Origin: Funneliformis mosseae | Taxonomy: Eukaryota > Glomeromycota > Glomeromycetes > Glomerales > Glomeraceae | NCBI GenBank assembly: GCA_910592005.1 | Contig: CAJVPP010001357.1 | Coordinates: 1-20,591, forward strand | DNA length: 20,591 bases | Reading direction: 5' to 3' | Part shown: piece after piece, positions 19,290 through 20,591 of the stretch | Numbering within the stretch: position 1 is the stretch's first letter | Layout: each line of letters opens with the position of its first letter | Made by a program: the position numbers and the translations under genes | The notes under the pieces: model-generated | The model's input: only the letters and a program-made list of their open reading frames with translations | The model's database searches: none | What the model was told of the DNA's origin: nothing

Positions 19290-19920
19290 AAATTATGAAT
19301 GAAATAAATACGAATTTATTTAAGTTGAAGAATTAGATTGTTTTTATTAATAATTTATTTTTTAAGAAAATAAATATTGACAAAGATATAGTTTTTATGT
19401 TGTTAAGATTATACTTTATTAATTGTATGATAGAAACTTGTTAGTTTGTCAAGGCAATAATATAAGATATTTATATAAAATACAATTATAAGAAAGAGAT
19501 AATAAATATAATAAAAAAAATGAATATAATTATGAAAGTAAATATAATAATGATAAATGTAATAATAAATATAATAAATATCACAACGATAACTGTAATA
19601 GTAGTGAAATTAGTAAAAAGGATGATCATGAGTTTTCTAGTGATCATTAGTGACATTAAGTGATACAGTTATTTGATGATGTAAACAGATTATTACTAAT
19701 ACCATAGTATAGAAATTCTCAAACTGATAGTTATATTGTCTTGCAATCAAGAATTCTTAAAACCGCTTCATAGATCTTTCTTGAAAAATACTTTATTAAA
19801 ATAGATTAGAAGATCTAACCCAGAATAGGTAGATCATGTATAAAGCCTTTAGTTAATTTCACTAGATGATCATACATACAGAGTATTATATGAGCAAAGT
19901 AAAAAATAAATTGATTGATT
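19290..19920 (+). pseudogene. Asn/Lys/Tyr-rich protein remnant, unrecognised
   Basis: An ATG near 19294 begins a short frame (MNEINTNLFKLKN). A competing frame reads better from about 19315: EELDCFY, QRYSFYVVKIILY, LYDRNLLVCQGNNIRYLYK. It then runs through a low-complexity tract (about 19490-19600) of repeated Tyr-Asn-Asn/Lys units (NKYNKKNEYNYESKYNNDK), followed by KKDDHEFSSDH, VIQLFDDVNRLLLIP and LQSRILKTAS up to about 19870. Stops are mostly TAA and TAG with two TGA. The blocks flanking the Asn-rich tract have normal protein composition, which supports past coding. It lies opposite to and between the two duplicate copies on the minus strand. Confidence 0.42.
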
Positions 19921-19959
19921 TATTGATAAATATACATAAATATAAAATATACTATTTTA

Positions 19960-20280
19960 ATAAAAAATCTATACTTCAAAAAATTTGATGTATATATTTA
20001 TAATTATTATTCAGATCTGAAAAATTTATATTAACAAACTTTCTCTCAGTAGTATAATATTCAGATTTAAAATAGTCAATTTATAGCGAATCACATAGAT
20101 ATGATTTACCTATTAATTTGCATTTATATTGTGCATATTCTGAATTTTTAACATAGTTTACATTTCTATTATTAAGGTGTTTATAATATTTAGGATTTGT
20201 TAGCTATTTTGACATATAAGGCTAAATATTATATGTAACAAGTCTATAGCCTTTTAGGTATAATTTTATAAAAGCAACTA
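19960..20280 (-). pseudogene. Unrecognised protein, copy 2 of the local duplicate pair
   Basis: From about 20280 down the frame reads KLYLKGYRLVTYNI, PYMSK, LTNPKYYKHLNNRN, NYVKNSEYAQYKCKLIGKSY, LCDSL, then ERKFVNINFSDLNNNYKYIH and QIF. Blocks SE-x-x-x-YK-x-KL, CDSL, VN-x-x-F-x-DL-[DN]-[DN]-N and QIF align in the same order with the copy at 18580-19260. The nucleotide match is also visible, for example TGAATCACATA versus CGAATCACATA. Stops are TAG, TAG, TAA and TGA. Its upstream part runs into the inverted repeat at 20281, so the N-terminal half is missing or displaced. Confidence 0.48.
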
Positions 20281-20348
20281 CAGTTAGACTTCCATATAGT
20301 CACCTAATTGATTCTTTTAAAATTAGTAATTATATAAAGGTGTAACTG
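20281..20348. repeat. Short TA-flanked inverted-repeat element (68 bp)
   Basis: The left end is CAGTTAGACTTCCATATAGT. The right end on the opposite strand is CAGTTACACCTTTATATAAT, so about 15 of 20 bases match. TA flanks both sides (20279-20280 and 20349-20350). The CAGT start and size suit a tiny pogo-like MITE or the joined ends of one. Confidence 0.6.
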
Positions 20349-20354
20349 TAAAAA

Positions 20355-20414
20355 GATAACCTCTATACAATCACTGTTATATTAAAAATTATATATAGTA
20401 ATTATATAGAGATC
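20355..20414. repeat. Hairpin related to the adjacent MITE
   Basis: GATAACCTCTATACAATCAC (from 20355) pairs with the strand complement of ATATATAGTAATTATATAGA (from 20391) around an A/T loop. The shared CTCTATAYAATYACT core also resembles the arms of the element at 20281-20348. The two may be parts of one larger pogo-like structure. Confidence 0.5.
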
Positions 20415-20591
20415 ATTCAATAATATAATAGTTAATTTTTAAAAAATGCTTTATTAAACATTAGTTAAATTTGTTATCCCTTAAACTGTAAAGCAGACAA
20501 ATTTGCCTGCGAACATAAATAAAAAGTATTAATTTTTTAATAAAAAATAAAATATTAATATTAATAATATAATTATTATATAAAAAATATA
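20415..20591. other. AT-rich window end, nothing recognised
   Basis: Apart from a slightly GC-richer patch at about 20490-20512 (GTAAAGCAGACAAATTTGCC), this is AT-rich DNA with no supported gene or repeat. Confidence 0.35.

Noticed and set aside
1..20591. Ciliate-like genetic code with TAA/TAG read as Gln
   Set aside because: It is tempting because many in-frame stops fall at Gln-compatible sites, but TGA stops and true frameshifts occur in the same genes, so decay explains the data better.
1..20591. CRISPR array, bacterial operon or prophage
   Set aside because: No regularly spaced identical repeats, no ribosome-binding sites or bacterial promoters, and all recognisable elements are eukaryotic.

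Overview
The window looks like a repeat-rich, very AT-rich nuclear region of a fungus, full of decayed mobile and selfish genes. I found no intact housekeeping gene, tRNA, rRNA or bacterial-type operon. Eukaryotic and fungal signs are a LINE with its own RNase H and A-rich tail, Tc1/mariner and pogo-like DNA transposons with TA target duplications, and a likely 42-bp GTAAGT...CAG intron. Several decayed proteins resemble families I associate with arbuscular mycorrhizal fungi (Glomeromycotina). That taxonomic guess comes from memory, not a search.

Layout. 1-3978: a decayed LINE (reverse transcriptase, RNase H, C-terminal zinc knuckle, A-rich tail), with a T-rich head holding a faint tRNA-like stretch. 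3979-9650: AT-rich DNA with weak coding remnants, a 603-bp Tc1-like relic (5818-6420), a 170-bp pogo-like MITE (6435-6604), and from about 8040 onward diverged tandem and inverted repeats. 9660-9900: a fragment of an unrecognised Cys-containing protein on the minus strand. 9957-14071 (+): a B-family DNA polymerase pseudogene with 3'-5' exonuclease and polymerase domains, split by a second Tc1-like relic (12633-13240). 14245-18422 (-): two consecutive decayed genes, convergent to the polymerase. The upstream one is a Gag-like protein with zinc knuckle, Ser/Asp tract and retropepsin-like domain; the downstream one is a coiled-coil protein starting 13 nt after the first one's stop. 18580-20350: two diverged copies of an unrecognised minus-strand protein, a plus-strand Asn/Lys/Tyr-rich remnant between them, and small inverted repeats.

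How it fits together. Nearly all recognisable frames are broken by stop codons that could have come from Gln, Trp or Arg codons by C-to-T or G-to-A change. Some long frames (318 codons at 14245-15201, 329 codons at 10574-11560) carry 10 or 11 stops yet no frameshift. This points to cytosine deamination or RIP-like decay more than to random erosion. The most unusual arrangement is the tail-to-tail pairing of a cellular/viral-type DNA polymerase with a Gag-protease plus coiled-coil cassette that lacks any visible reverse transcriptase or integrase. It may be a composite element or a chance junction of relics; sequence alone does not decide.
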